A stretch of 20,935 nucleotides of DNA from positions 57,092 through 78,026 of the forward strand of contig JAHBMJ010004093.1 of NCBI GenBank assembly GCA_018398765.1. Reading direction: 5' to 3'. The translations under genes and the position numbers were made by a program. This document shows positions 10,096 to 19,109 of this stretch, piece by piece. Below the pieces are notes generated by a model. The model saw nothing but the letters and a program-made list of their open reading frames with translations, searched no databases and was not told the origin of the DNA. This DNA is from Chromera velia. Lineage: Eukaryota; Sar; Chromeraceae. Positions within the stretch are counted from its first letter, which is position 1; the number at the start of each line of letters is the position of its first letter.

Positions 10096-11019
10096 ATGGC
10101 TGTTCTCCCCCGCAGAGCTGGAGGTCGTGTTATCTCCTTCGTGTGGAATGAGCTTCGACGGGTGCGTTTGGTTTTCCGTCTCCTTGTATCGTCCGTCTCC
10201 GGTTGGGTTCCCTCCTCTTCCTCTTCCTCTTCTTGGAGACGGAACAAAATTATTCTCTCGCTCGTGATAATTACACCAGGATCTGAACTGTGGAAGCTCG
10301 CCCTTCGCTTTCTCTTTGAGGAATCTTCTGTCCTCGAATCGGTCGGTGGAAACTGCTGGGAGAGACGGGATGCATGTCAAACAGAAGTTCTGTCACTCCG
10401 CTACATGCACACATCAAGCGACACGGTCGAAAGCTTTGTGCACTCCTGCAAGGCTGTCATCATTGAGTCCAGACTGTACACTTCACTGGACTGTGCTGTG
10501 AGAATATTCTGCAGGTATGTGACCGCGTTGAAGACTGGATTCGTTCTCGGTCCCTTCCCGTCTCCTTTCCCAGTCTTTCCTGTAAGGGATTTGCAGAGAT
10601 CACCAAAGAGGAGACGGAGAGACTGGAGAAACTCACTGACCAACTTGTCAAAGCAGACGGTAAGCGTAGCCGTACCCCCTAACTTGGCCTATCTGTTGTG
10701 GCTTCTTCTGGGATGACGGAATTCACAAGGAGACTCCACACCTGAAGATCTTTCTGAAGTTCGATCTCTTTTTCCTTCTCTTCCTCAGACTCTATTGCCC
10801 GTCCCTTTCCCCAGTCATGCAGAGTGGCTCTTCAAAGATGCATGGGTAAAGGGCACCACAGATGCGTCCCGAACCGAAGGGCCATTAATCGTTCTTTCTT
10901 TCTCTCCATATCTTTCTGCAGCATCAATATGCGGTCTGGGCATGTTTTGCGTGCTCTGTCTGAAGGTCAAGTTTCGGGGTGTGCTCACTCTCCTTGGCAT
11001 GAGGTCCGTTGAAGTCTGA
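10096..11019 (+). CDS. Hypothetical multi-exon protein, cysteine-containing, about 219 residues
   Basis: The proposed exons are 10096-10514, 10574-10659, 10789-10845 and 10922-11019. The donors are GTATGT, GTAAGC and GTAAAG; the acceptors end in CCCAG, CTCAG and TGCAG. Phases agree at all three junctions (AG+T, G+AC, G+CA). The N-terminus (MAVLPRRAGGRVISFVWNEL) is basic and hydrophobic and could be a mitochondrial or membrane-anchor sequence. A charged segment, ITKEETERLEKLTDQLVKAD, is the most clearly coding part. Next comes a cysteine-containing stretch (SCRVALQRCM), then a hydrophobic C-terminus. I do not recognise the family. The first exon is uncertain, because the opposite strand is also open there. 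The last exon could instead splice at GTCAAG and continue into the downstream gene. Confidence 0.4.
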
Positions 11020-11314
11020 ATGGTCCGTGAGATGAAGTGAGAGAGACGTGTGATCGACGTCTGACACCTCACACCTGTTCGTTCGTGAGTGAATACCTTC
11101 TCAATGAGGCTGGCATGTTACCGCATTGATCGATCGGCGGGTGTTCAGCATGTCCGATTGGCGCAGTCATGCAGTGGCATGCAAAGTCTGCACGTGGACG
11201 GATGCAAACAGAAACATTCCACTGCAGTGCCTACTTTCCTGTCTGACGCGTCCGTCTGCCTGCAGGTTCACTTACCTCTCAGTTCCCCGTCTCCCTCCCC
11301 CCCTCTCTGTCCTC

Positions 11315-13045
11315 ATGGACAGTTTCTCGAGGCCTTGGACGGGGAGTGGGGGGAGTGGTGGTGAGGCAAAGGGCAAGAGGGAAGGGGGACTGTCAGCGAG
11401 TGAGGAAAGACCAACTGAGAGCAGCGGGCCCGGAGAAGAACTCACGAGTCCGCCTGTTTCACCGCCCCCCTCCACCTCCACAGCCTCGGCTGTAGCGTCG
11501 AAGGAAGGGCGTCTAGAGATGGCCACAAAGGCAAAAAAAGAGAAGAAGAAAGAGAAACCGGAGAACGAGAAACTACACACAGGGGGAAGGGCGTGGACGA
11601 AGCATGCTGTTCGGTCTTCAGAGGTACGTCTGCATTTTCGTCTGTGTAGTGTCGTGCAGCTGCGTGTCTTGTTTTGTCTCAGCGCGCGTCAAGGCGTCAC
11701 TCCTTTCTTTCTGTTCCGGCTAGGAAGGAAATGTCAGTCCATGACTTGCCTAGGCCAGTGACTATATCAGTGGATGCGCCTGTGATCAATTAGGTATATG
11801 TCAGCATCAGTCCTGTCCATCTTTCTGGGTATTTTATTTCCTTCTTTCCGTTTTCCAAAAGACCTACACCTGTCAGCCAGGCCCCGAACAAGCTGGTTCT
11901 CTTTCTGTCCGGCTGAGAGCGAGAGGCGCCCTTCCTTTCTGACTGAAGCTTCATCCCCCGCCTCCCTCGTCCCGTCCTTCCTTTTGTTCGAACTTTTCGG
12001 TGCTTTCATTCCTCAGTGTGCATGTCGATAATCAGTCTTTCCCTGTTGTCTCTTTTCTCCTTCTCTCCTCTTTGATCGCTCTCTGTCGCCCTTCTTTCAC
12101 ACCACGCGTTGTTGCAGAAGTGGTGGGGGGAGGCCAAAGGACCCCAGGCAGAGTTGAACAGGAGAGCGGAGGTGGGTCAGGGAGTATGCGTGCGTCGATT
12201 GACTGCCCCTTTCGCTTTCAACATTCATTTTGGGTTCAATTGATCTGACTCTCATCTCCTGTTCTCGCGCACCCTCCTTCCTTTCTTCGTTCCCTTTCCC
12301 TATCCCCCCTTTCTTCGTTGCTGCTTTCAGGCCCGTGTGAGTTCCATTCTGAAGAATCGGGCGTGGATGAACTTCCATCGGCTTCCAGACGGCAATGAGG
12401 TGTTTGAGGTGGGACATTGACTGACACCACCATCTATCCATGAAGAGTAGAGTCGTGCTCCCCCCTTCCTCTTCTTAAGAACTTTTGCATATTCTCTCTT
12501 GAGTTCTTCCCCCTTCTGCCGATGATGTCCATAGCCGCGTACTAAGTTCGGTGACTTCCATTTTCCTTGCAGACGCACGGCCCGCTTGTAGAGTTTTTTG
12601 TTTGAAAACCATGGACGATCCTTGCAAAAAGCACATCGACCATTTTCAGGCCTTGCTCTCCTCTGTGATTCTGACTCTTGCTGGCCGAGCCTCCCGTGCA
12701 CGGCAGACAATCAATCTTCCCGTCCTCGTAAGTCTTTTTGGGAAGCATGTCAGTGTGATTGTACGGAGCGGGCTCTGGATGGTCTGCACCATGGTATGCA
12801 TGTGTATCGTGTGAGTCTGTATGCAGGTGCGTAATCTGGAAGGGTACGGGGCGCGCTGGGCCTTCCCGCCTGCTTTTGCAGATCCGTCGCCGTCTCCCTC
12901 TTCTGCTTCTTATTCTTCTTCAAGTTCCTCCTCGTCTGCCGAATCTGTTGACGCTTCTGTCGTTCAGCTTTCTTCAAATTGTCTCTTCAGAGGATTTCTG
13001 GAACCCCACAGAGACGGAGGGCATGAGGACAAGTGGAGACACTGA
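11315..13045 (+). CDS. Hypothetical protein with Lys/Glu-rich N-terminus and Trp-containing C-terminal region
   Basis: The exons are 11315-11623, 12118-12171, 12331-12408, 12573-12599 and 12827-13045. All junctions are phase 0, with AG acceptors and GTACGT, GTGGGT, GTGGGA and a weak GTTTGA donor. The ATG at 11315 opens a Gly/Ser/Pro- then Lys/Glu-rich segment. The later exons look conserved: KWWGEAKGPQAELNRRAE, then ILKNRAWMNFHRLPDGNEVF, then THGPLVEFF, then VRNLEGYGARW, ending GFLEPHRDGGHEDKWRH. If the weak donor at 12600 is not used, the protein stops at TGA 12603-12605. A second optional intron (GTACGG at 12844 to CTTCAG ending at 12990) would remove a Ser-rich stretch and keep the frame. 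No family was recognised. Small exons encoding aromatic and charged motifs argue for a real gene. The 5' end may join the preceding gene. Confidence 0.5.
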
Positions 13046-13335
13046 GAGTTTTTTCAAATTGACATGCATACTAGCAGGCGTAGGAAAAAGTAAGGCTAAT
13101 ACTAGGGCAAAGCATGCAATAAAATATAATAAGGCAACACTTCATAGACCATGGAAAAAATCTAGAACTATCCATGACATTGATGTTATGCGATGCGAAT
13201 AATGCCATGGTATGCATTGCTGGCATTTTTTAAACATACATTATAGTGCAAGTGGGAAACTTGAATTAAATGAAAAATTATTCCCCTATATCATAAGCTA
13301 TATATGCGTTCCTGTACTAAACTACACATTAAACT
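13046..13335. other. AT-rich non-coding flank of the transposon cluster
   Basis: Composition becomes AT-rich immediately after the stop at 13045. No ORF or domain is seen. The stretch runs to the target-site duplication of the first element and may be part of an older insertion. Confidence 0.4.
13328..13335. repeat. Target-site duplication of element 1, left copy
   Basis: ATTAAACT abuts the left terminus; the identical right copy is at 14118-14125. Confidence 0.85.
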
Positions 13336-14117
13336 CTAGGGGTGGTCTTTAGATAGATTTTCTTTTAGTTTAGATTTTTTACCCCCTCCAAACTAATATA
13401 TTAATCTATCTAAAAAAAAAAAAAAATATAAAAAATCTATGGTGAAAATTTATTAACGGCCTAAGCGTCGGCCTAGGCATCGGCCTTTCGTGAGACAATC
13501 AGCCTCAATTCTGATATATAACCTAGTGGGATCCTAGTGGGGCCATATTGGTGGATAGCAGGGTGGACAGATCGAATCAGGTCGATCAGAACTTCATAGG
13601 TAGCTTAGTACTGTAGCTAAAGAGTAGTGTCAGTCAAGTACTAAGGACAATCACCAAACGAACACAACGATCATACTCTTTAGGTGACAGGCAGTGCACG
13701 GGCAAGCCGGATAGTAGACCTGAACTGAGGTGGTTACGAAAAACATATAGGCCAGATGTTAGGAACAAACTTTAAGTCAATGCCCCCCCCTTTCTAGGGT
13801 GGTTCACAATAAATTCAACGCTTCAGCCCGGGAGCAGCTGAATTTTAACGTTCGCCGGCAGTCGGCGGCAGACAAGGAGTTGGGTGTGCTCTTTATCCTC
13901 GTTTATCGCAGCGGAGCATTTCCGTTCTCCCTCTGCTAATCCCTCTGATGCGCCTGCAGATCTGCAAGCTCTGCTTAAAGATCTTCGTCGCCTTGCTGGA
14001 AGGTGGGCCAGGGAGGAGTTGCCCCGTTTATGCCCCGTTTAGATTAGTTAGATTAATTAGATAAATTTATTTTTTTGAAGATCTAATATAAATAATCTAT
14101 CTAGCAACCACCCCTAG
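13336..14117. mobile_element. Non-autonomous hAT-like DNA transposon, 782 bp (element 1)
   Basis: The left terminus CTAGGGGTGGT (13336) and right terminus ACCACCCCTAG (to 14117) are inverted copies. The match extends over about 24 bases, 21 identical, including TAGATAGATT. An identical 8-bp direct repeat, ATTAAACT, flanks the element at 13328-13335 and 14118-14125. An 8-bp duplication with short inverted termini fits the hAT superfamily. The ends are AT-rich, and the centre includes a 12-bp CGGCCTARGCRT tandem repeat (13457-13492). A GC-rich core (about 13826-14031) follows. No transposase was found, so mobilisation in trans is inferred. Confidence 0.85.
13842..14042 (+). pseudogene. GC-rich open segment inside element 1, possible captured gene fragment
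   Basis: A 66-codon open frame without a start codon ends at TAG 14040-14042. Its 3' half reads like protein: ADLQALLKDLRRLAGRW followed by AREELPRL. Its composition is far more GC-rich than the rest of the transposon. It could be host coding sequence captured by the element, or a transposase-derived remnant. No family was recognised, so this is a weak call. Confidence 0.3.
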
Positions 14118-14125
14118 ATTAAACT
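14118..14125. repeat. Target-site duplication of element 1, right copy
   Basis: ATTAAACT directly follows the right terminus of element 1. Confidence 0.85.
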
Positions 14126-14187
14126 ATATAAAGAACTCTAAGCTAACTTAAGACTACGCCTAGGTTCTAGCCTAGGTTCCAGGTTTA

Positions 14188-14195
14188 TCCCGATG
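14188..14195. repeat. Target-site duplication of element 2, left copy
   Basis: TCCCGATG abuts the left terminus; the identical right copy is at 15009-15016. Confidence 0.85.
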
Positions 14196-15008
14196 CAAAG
14201 GTGTTTAATCACGGAATATATTTATTCATTAGTTACTCACTTCAAAAGTAACATATTCAAGAATATATTCAGGAATATATTCCCTAATAAATTTGATTTC
14301 TTCTGTTTTCTTTTTGCAGTTTTGAAGGTGAGTCTAAAGATTGGACGTCCCTCTACTGCTTTTGTATGGCTATCGTTCCGCAAGAATTGCATGTATACGA
14401 TTCTACAGGTTTGCCAAGCGGTGGCTGAACTGCTTTAAAGAAGTCTCGTACGTCCACTTAACTCATTTTCAAACTATAGAGTTAATCATCTGAACATGTC
14501 AGGCCTCAGTTATCTGGTATGATATGGCTTGCTGTAACTTTAAGTTTATATCTTACTTTGTATTTGAAACTCATGTATGGAGACCCGATTTTTTATATAA
14601 CATGTACAATCGGATGTTCGGCTCCAAATGCATATACCGATGGCCGCGGCTAACTAGGGCCGTGGCCGCTAGTATAGATGCGAGCGCTTGATCGATCGTA
14701 CATGCATGTGCGTAGGCCGCGCCGCGTGGCTGGCCCGCGGCCCGCCAGGCCTGGGCTGCAGGGGCCGGGCCATGCATGCATACATATATAGTACGTGCGT
14801 CTTGCACTGGACGTGTACAAACCTCTAGGCTACTCCCAAAACATTTGTTTTTATAACATAAAAAAAACCCTGCATCATTAGAATGACCAAAGGTATTAAA
14901 GACTAGTAAGAATCGGACTTTAGCTAATTAATCACTTTATTCAATCACATTCAATCACTTCATAAGATAATTAAATATATTCTAATCAGAAGCGACTAAA
15001 CACCTTTG
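14196..15008. mobile_element. Non-autonomous hAT-like DNA transposon, 813 bp (element 2)
   Basis: The termini CAAAGGTGTTTA (14196) and TAAACACCTTTG (to 15008) are perfect 12-bp inverted repeats, with weaker similarity further in (both ends carry GAATATATTTA). The identical 8-bp direct repeat TCCCGATG flanks the element at 14188-14195 and 15009-15016. The ends are AT-rich. The middle (about 14640-14775) is a GC-rich island with an imperfect hairpin (GGCCGCGGC...GCCGTGGCC) and a GCATGC site. No transposase ORF was found. The termini differ from those of element 1, so it belongs to a separate family. Confidence 0.85.
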
Positions 15009-15016
15009 TCCCGATG
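15009..15016. repeat. Target-site duplication of element 2, right copy
   Basis: TCCCGATG directly follows the right terminus of element 2. Confidence 0.85.
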
Positions 15017-15168
15017 TCTATTAAGACTCCACTACCGTCGGTCTACTGGGGGACTTAGTAATCTAGCCGGGAAACGGCTTGCACCGCCATCATGTTAGCT
15101 AGTATGTTAGCGCATAGTAGATATTTGACATATTTCATATAATTTTTCACTTTTTTTTTCCTATACTA

Positions 15169-15176
15169 GTTTCCAT
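15169..15176. repeat. Target-site duplication of element 3, left copy
   Basis: GTTTCCAT; the identical right copy is at 15417-15424. Confidence 0.8.
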
Positions 15177-15416
15177 CTAAGCGCCGGCTAGAGAGAAAAA
15201 AAAAAAAAGATCTCCCAAAACCCTTTACTTTTTTTCTTTTTTTTTTCTGTATCAGTCAAACAACTGTTGTTCAAGTGTTGTACAAGTGTTGTTTGTATGT
15301 TGCACAACTGTTGCTAAGTGTTGTTCAGGGTTGAAAAGTAAAAAAAAAAGAAAAAAAAAAGATCTCCTCAAATCGCTTATTTTTTTTCTTTTTTTTTTTC
15401 TCTAGCCGGCGCCTAG
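15177..15416. mobile_element. 240-bp MITE with 8-bp target duplication (element 3)
   Basis: CTAAGCGCCGGCTAGAG at the left end and the inverted CTAGGCGCCGGCTAGAG at the right end differ at one base. The identical 8-bp direct repeat GTTTCCAT flanks it at 15169-15176 and 15417-15424. Inside, an approximately 55-bp A-run / AGATCTCC / T-run module is present twice in direct orientation (about 15190-15247 and 15343-15402). The two modules flank a centre with repeated GTTGT-CAAGTGTTGT-like units. There is no coding capacity. The size, structure and 8-bp duplication fit a hAT-type miniature element. Confidence 0.85.
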
Positions 15417-15424
15417 GTTTCCAT
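15417..15424. repeat. Target-site duplication of element 3, right copy
   Basis: GTTTCCAT immediately follows the right terminus of element 3. Confidence 0.8.
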
Positions 15425-15813
15425 AGATGTCCGTAAGATTTGGACGTAACTTGCAAACATGGCAAGTTGAAACGCCTAGTTTCTTTGAAAAGATATAAGA
15501 AGGATGTAAGTCAGACGCCAGATAATTAACATGATCCAGATGGTTGAAAATGTTACAGTTCCAGACCCCATCAGGGCCTGTATGCAAGAATTCGAGTCGC
15601 ACCTTCTACGCGGCTTCCGATCTCTCCGAGTCCTTCTGATTGGCCAACATGGGCTATAAGATGTTTTCTGTCTATCGTCTAAGCCAGAATCCCTGTACAG
15701 CTCTGAACGAAAACCTAGCCAAAAAGACTAGCAAAAAGAACGCTAAGGACTATGAAGTCCACCAACTCTCTCCTTCCTCTTTGGACGATAAAATGTTTGG
15801 GGGAGGAAGGCAG
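15425..15813. other. Non-coding or unresolved region right of the transposon cluster
   Basis: Composition returns gradually to the window average. Short ORFs exist on both strands, but none has splice partners or a motif. Upstream exons of the gene ending at 16245 could lie here or further left, with the transposons inside an intron. Confidence 0.3.
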
Positions 15814-16245
15814 AGGGATGGCTCATTCCGTCCATAGCTGTCTGGCAGAGGCAAAGCGCAGAGGTGGGGTTACCCCCCTTTTGTCCTTCATGTCCTTTTC
15901 ACTTTCTACCGCTCGCTCATTGCTGTTTCACTCCCAGTTGCCACCAACCTTTGGTTGCTCCTGGTGTTGAGAAAAATTGTCTTTTCTGCCCTTCATCTTT
16001 CTTCGCGTTTTCTCTATGCTCACAACCCACCTGACCCTAGCCTGGCCCCATCTGCTTCCTTCCCTGCTTCATTCCTTCATTTCTTCCTTCCTTCCTTCTT
16101 TTCCTGCCCGCTTCTCTGACAATTTTGTCTCTCCCACCTCTTCCGCTTGTTTCTGCGCATGGTCATGCTCCCTCCATGTGTGTTTGTTTAGGTTCGCCTA
16201 TACCCTCGCAATCTCTTCGAGTGTGAGACCACATTCCGAGATTGA
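15814..16245 (+). CDS. 3' end of an unidentified protein-coding gene (two candidate exons)
   Basis: The terminal exon is 16192-16245: a TTTGTTTAG acceptor is followed in frame by VRLYPRNLFECETTFRD and TGA. A candidate preceding exon (about 15814-15863) reads GWLIPSIAVWQRQSAE before a GTGGGG donor in matching phase 0. The acceptor before it is weak and no start codon was found, so more exons are expected upstream. The aromatic and charged C-terminus looks like real protein, but I do not recognise it. Confidence 0.35.
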
Positions 16246-16857
16246 AGGGCAAGAGGGAGACAGCAAGCGCGACCGTGCAGGACCAGAACGCAATGACAGA
16301 TCGAAAACCAAGGCGAAGAGAAAGAGAAAGAAGGAGAAATGTGTTTGTATGATTTAACCAACTCATCGAATCGAAGGAAGGTGAAAGATGCAGACCGACC
16401 ACGAGTCTGAGCAAAACAGTGTAGATACAGGACAGCTAAAAGGTGGTGGGGAGGAACGTAGAGCAATAAGTGACAGGACTGGGAACAGCCTTCAATCAAA
16501 AATGAGAGTTCATTTTTACATTTATTCCTTCACTCATTCACTCACTTACGCATTCATTCAGTCGAATGGGAGATAAATACTGGAATGAAGTTTCAGGGTT
16601 CGAATCAAGGACCCAAAAATAGAGACGGAGGGAAGAAAGGGAGGGAGGAAGGAAAAAAGGGCGAACATCCATGGGCATGGAGGGAAGGATGAAGGAAGGG
16701 AGAAGAAAGGACGACGAGAAGAGAAGGAAGGAAAACCCGGCATCCTACGGAGAAGAAGGGAACGACGGAAAGGAGAAAAAAAAAGAAAAAATCATGGATG
16801 CCTGAACAGATTCCATACAGGACTGGTGGGAGGAAAAAAAAACTCCCCCCCAATCTC

Positions 16858-16915
16858 TCTCTCCTCTCCTCTCCTCTCCTCTCCTCTCGTCTCTCGTCTC
16901 TCGTCTCTCCCTCCC
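16858..16915. repeat. (CTCCT)n followed by (TCTCG)n repeat
   Basis: About five CTCCT units run into several TCTCG units; the whole tract is pyrimidine-rich. Confidence 0.9.
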
Positions 16916-16997
16916 TTTCCTCTAGTTCTCTTTGGGGACGATCAAGAAAGAAGTTTAGAGGACAGAGAAGGAAGCTCGGTCCTTGCTTTCTGCTGCT

Positions 16998-17024
16998 GGC
17001 AGGCAGGCAGGCAGGCAGGCAGGC
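16998..17024. repeat. (GCAG)n microsatellite
   Basis: About six GGCA/GCAG tetranucleotide units. Confidence 0.9.
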
Positions 17025-17153
17025 TGGCAGGTGCATGAGTGTGTTTGCCTGCATGGGGTCTCTTCGAAGGGGTTTGCTTCTTTTTTGCCTGCATGGGTAT
17101 GATCTCTCGATCCTCGATCGTCTGTACTTTCTTTCGTTCCGCCACATGGTTCC

Positions 17154-17182
17154 TTTCTTTCTTTCTTTCTTTCTTTCTTTCT
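17154..17182. repeat. (TTTC)n microsatellite
   Basis: About seven TTTC units. Confidence 0.9.
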
Positions 17183-17540
17183 CTCGTTCTTTCTGATACC
17201 GCCTCCTTCTGTCTTTCTTCTCTCCTGCCCATGCACTTCTCTGATCACACTGTCTTCCTGACCGTGTTGTCTCTTTCTTTCTCTAACCCCTTAATTCTCC
17301 TGCATGCCTGTTCGTCGGTCGATCGATTGCGGATGGGGGGAGAGAGGGGAAAGATAAATGCATACATACACCCATACAGCCATGAATCAATCACCCATAA
17401 ATGCAGAGTCAAAAAGGAAGGACCGAAAAGGAAAGAAGAAAGAGACAGAGAGACGACAAAACAACGGCAGTCGGCGGAATCGGTAGCAGTTTTCTTTTCT
17501 TTTCTTTGCGCCTTGCCTGTGCCCATGTGGCTTGCAGGAG

Positions 17541-17572
17541 GCAGGAGAGGAGAGGAGAGGAGAGGAGACGAG
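17541..17572. repeat. (GAGAG)n pentanucleotide repeat
   Basis: About five AGGAG units. It is similar in unit to the reverse complement of the CTCCT array at 16858. Confidence 0.9.
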
Positions 17573-17603
17573 AGGGCATGTCGAGTGAGTGAGTGGAAGG
17601 AAA

Positions 17604-17619
17604 CATGCATGCATGCATG
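17604..17619. repeat. (CATG)n repeat
   Basis: Four CATG units give two overlapping GCATGC palindromes. Confidence 0.9.
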
Positions 17620-18712
17620 GGCCCTCTGCTTCTCCATGCGCCCCTTTGTTTGTTCGACTTCAATCTGAGGTCAGAAAGTGGAGAAAAGAAAACGAATATC
17701 CTTCAGAAGTCACAAGCGTGAACCGACAACAGAGAGAAAGAAAACAAAGGAGAAAGAAGTACACTCACGTGCCCATTCAGTCGAGCAGGAAACTTTGGAA
17801 GTCATTTGAGGGGGGGAGCACTGCAGGAAGAACGGAGAGGTAGAAAAGTACCAAGAAATGAAGGAACAACAGAAGAAGTGAGAGGAGGGAGGGGGGAGGA
17901 GAAGCGAAGGATGGCAGAAAGAAGAAGGTGAAAAGGAGGGGGAGGCCAGCGGTGAGAAGGGGAAGGGGCAGAAAGAAAAGTGAAGCAGCTGCAGGAAACA
18001 GAGGAAACAAAAATGACTTGTCTTTCTATGTATTCTTTTTCTTTTTCTTTCCGGAGTCATTTTTTGTCTGTCCACCTCAATTTTTTTTTTCGCCCTTTCC
18101 ACGGTTCTGTCTGACTGAAAGGGACCAAGAAAAGGACTCTTCGCATGACTTCTGTGTGAGGATGCATGATTTTTCCTCTTTTTCTTTTTTTTTTTTATCT
18201 CCCCTTGCATCCGAACAGACACAGAAGCGCTCCGCTTGCGCATGAAGTGCAACGACATTGTGTGGATCACAAAAGAGAAGTGAGGAGGAGGGAGTGGACT
18301 TCAGGAGGGAACAAACATGGAAGGAAAGAGAGAAAGATACATACCGGCCAACAAACACACACACATATCATATACATTGATACATGCACGAGGAAGAAGC
18401 CATGAAGAGAAAACGGTCGAGTGGGTGGGTGGCGGAAAGAAGGGAGAACGAAAGAAAGAAAAGCGGGTGAATGCAGATTCGGGAAGGAAAGAGGTGACGA
18501 CCCGTCAGTGCACTCTATNATGCACACACCCCATGCAGGCAGGCAGGAAGGAGCCCCCCGCCCCGCCCCGAGGCGCCCACACGCTCTGGACTCGATCCTT
18601 GCAAAGGGGATGTTGCAGGATGCATGCAGTAGATGAAGACCCCGTCGGCCCTGCTGCAATGCAATCACACAACAGAGAAGAGAGACGCGCAAGCAAAGGG
18701 ATGAGCAAGAGA

Positions 18713-18742
18713 ACACACGCACACACACACACACACACACAG
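18713..18742. repeat. (CA)n microsatellite
   Basis: About 30 bases of CA repeat with one G interruption, followed by a short GA run. Confidence 0.95.
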
Positions 18743-19109
18743 AGAGACACTCTGAATATTCTCTCTCGAGGGTCCGGTGTCCCCCCCCCCCCTCTTCAGA
18801 GTAAAGAATCCTTCTCTTTCCAGTGCAACAAGCATTTCTCTGCTTCTCATTCTCTTTGGACATTGGGTGCGTGTGTTTCAGTGTTGAAATTGCGCTATGA
18901 ATGAATGCGTTTGGACACCGTCTGAACAGAACAGAGCGGCCCGATAGATTCTTTTCTTCCGTTCGTTTGCAATGGAAAAAGCCCGAGATCTCTTCTGACT
19001 GCCGTCGGTCTGTCTGTCTAACGCACTCACTCACACACAGACTGACTGACTGACGGACGTCAGACGGATTCCCCCCTGCATCGGGGGGGGGGATCGATTG
19101 AGCCTAGAA

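Larger units (their letters stand above)
16246..19109. other. Microsatellite-rich intergenic region, no supported gene
   Basis: About 2.9 kb lie between convergent gene ends. The region alternates between purine-rich and pyrimidine-rich stretches on the plus strand and holds many simple repeats, including CTCCT, GCAG, TTTC, GAGAG, CATG, CA and CTGA runs. Long Lys/Arg/Glu- or Ser/Leu/Phe-rich ORFs on both strands are translations of these tracts. One ambiguous base (N) occurs at 18519. Confidence 0.6.

Noticed and set aside
10060-10643. Minus-strand open frames as upstream exons of the phosphatase gene
   Set aside because: They lack good splice junctions into the 9588 exon, and the plus strand gives a phase-consistent model in the same place. 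Kept as an open question in the findings.
13842-15602. Short regularly spaced repeats suggestive of a CRISPR array
   Set aside because: Repeats here are tandem or inverted transposon parts without equal-length unique spacers, in a eukaryotic context.
16605-17668. Large Ser/Leu/Phe- and Lys/Arg/Glu-rich ORFs on both strands
   Set aside because: They translate CTCCT, TTTC, GCAG and GAGAG simple repeats; the composition is explained by the repeats alone.
18267-19034. 255-codon minus-strand ORF containing an ambiguous residue
   Set aside because: It spans the N at 18519 and CA/GT repeats, with no motif or splice support.
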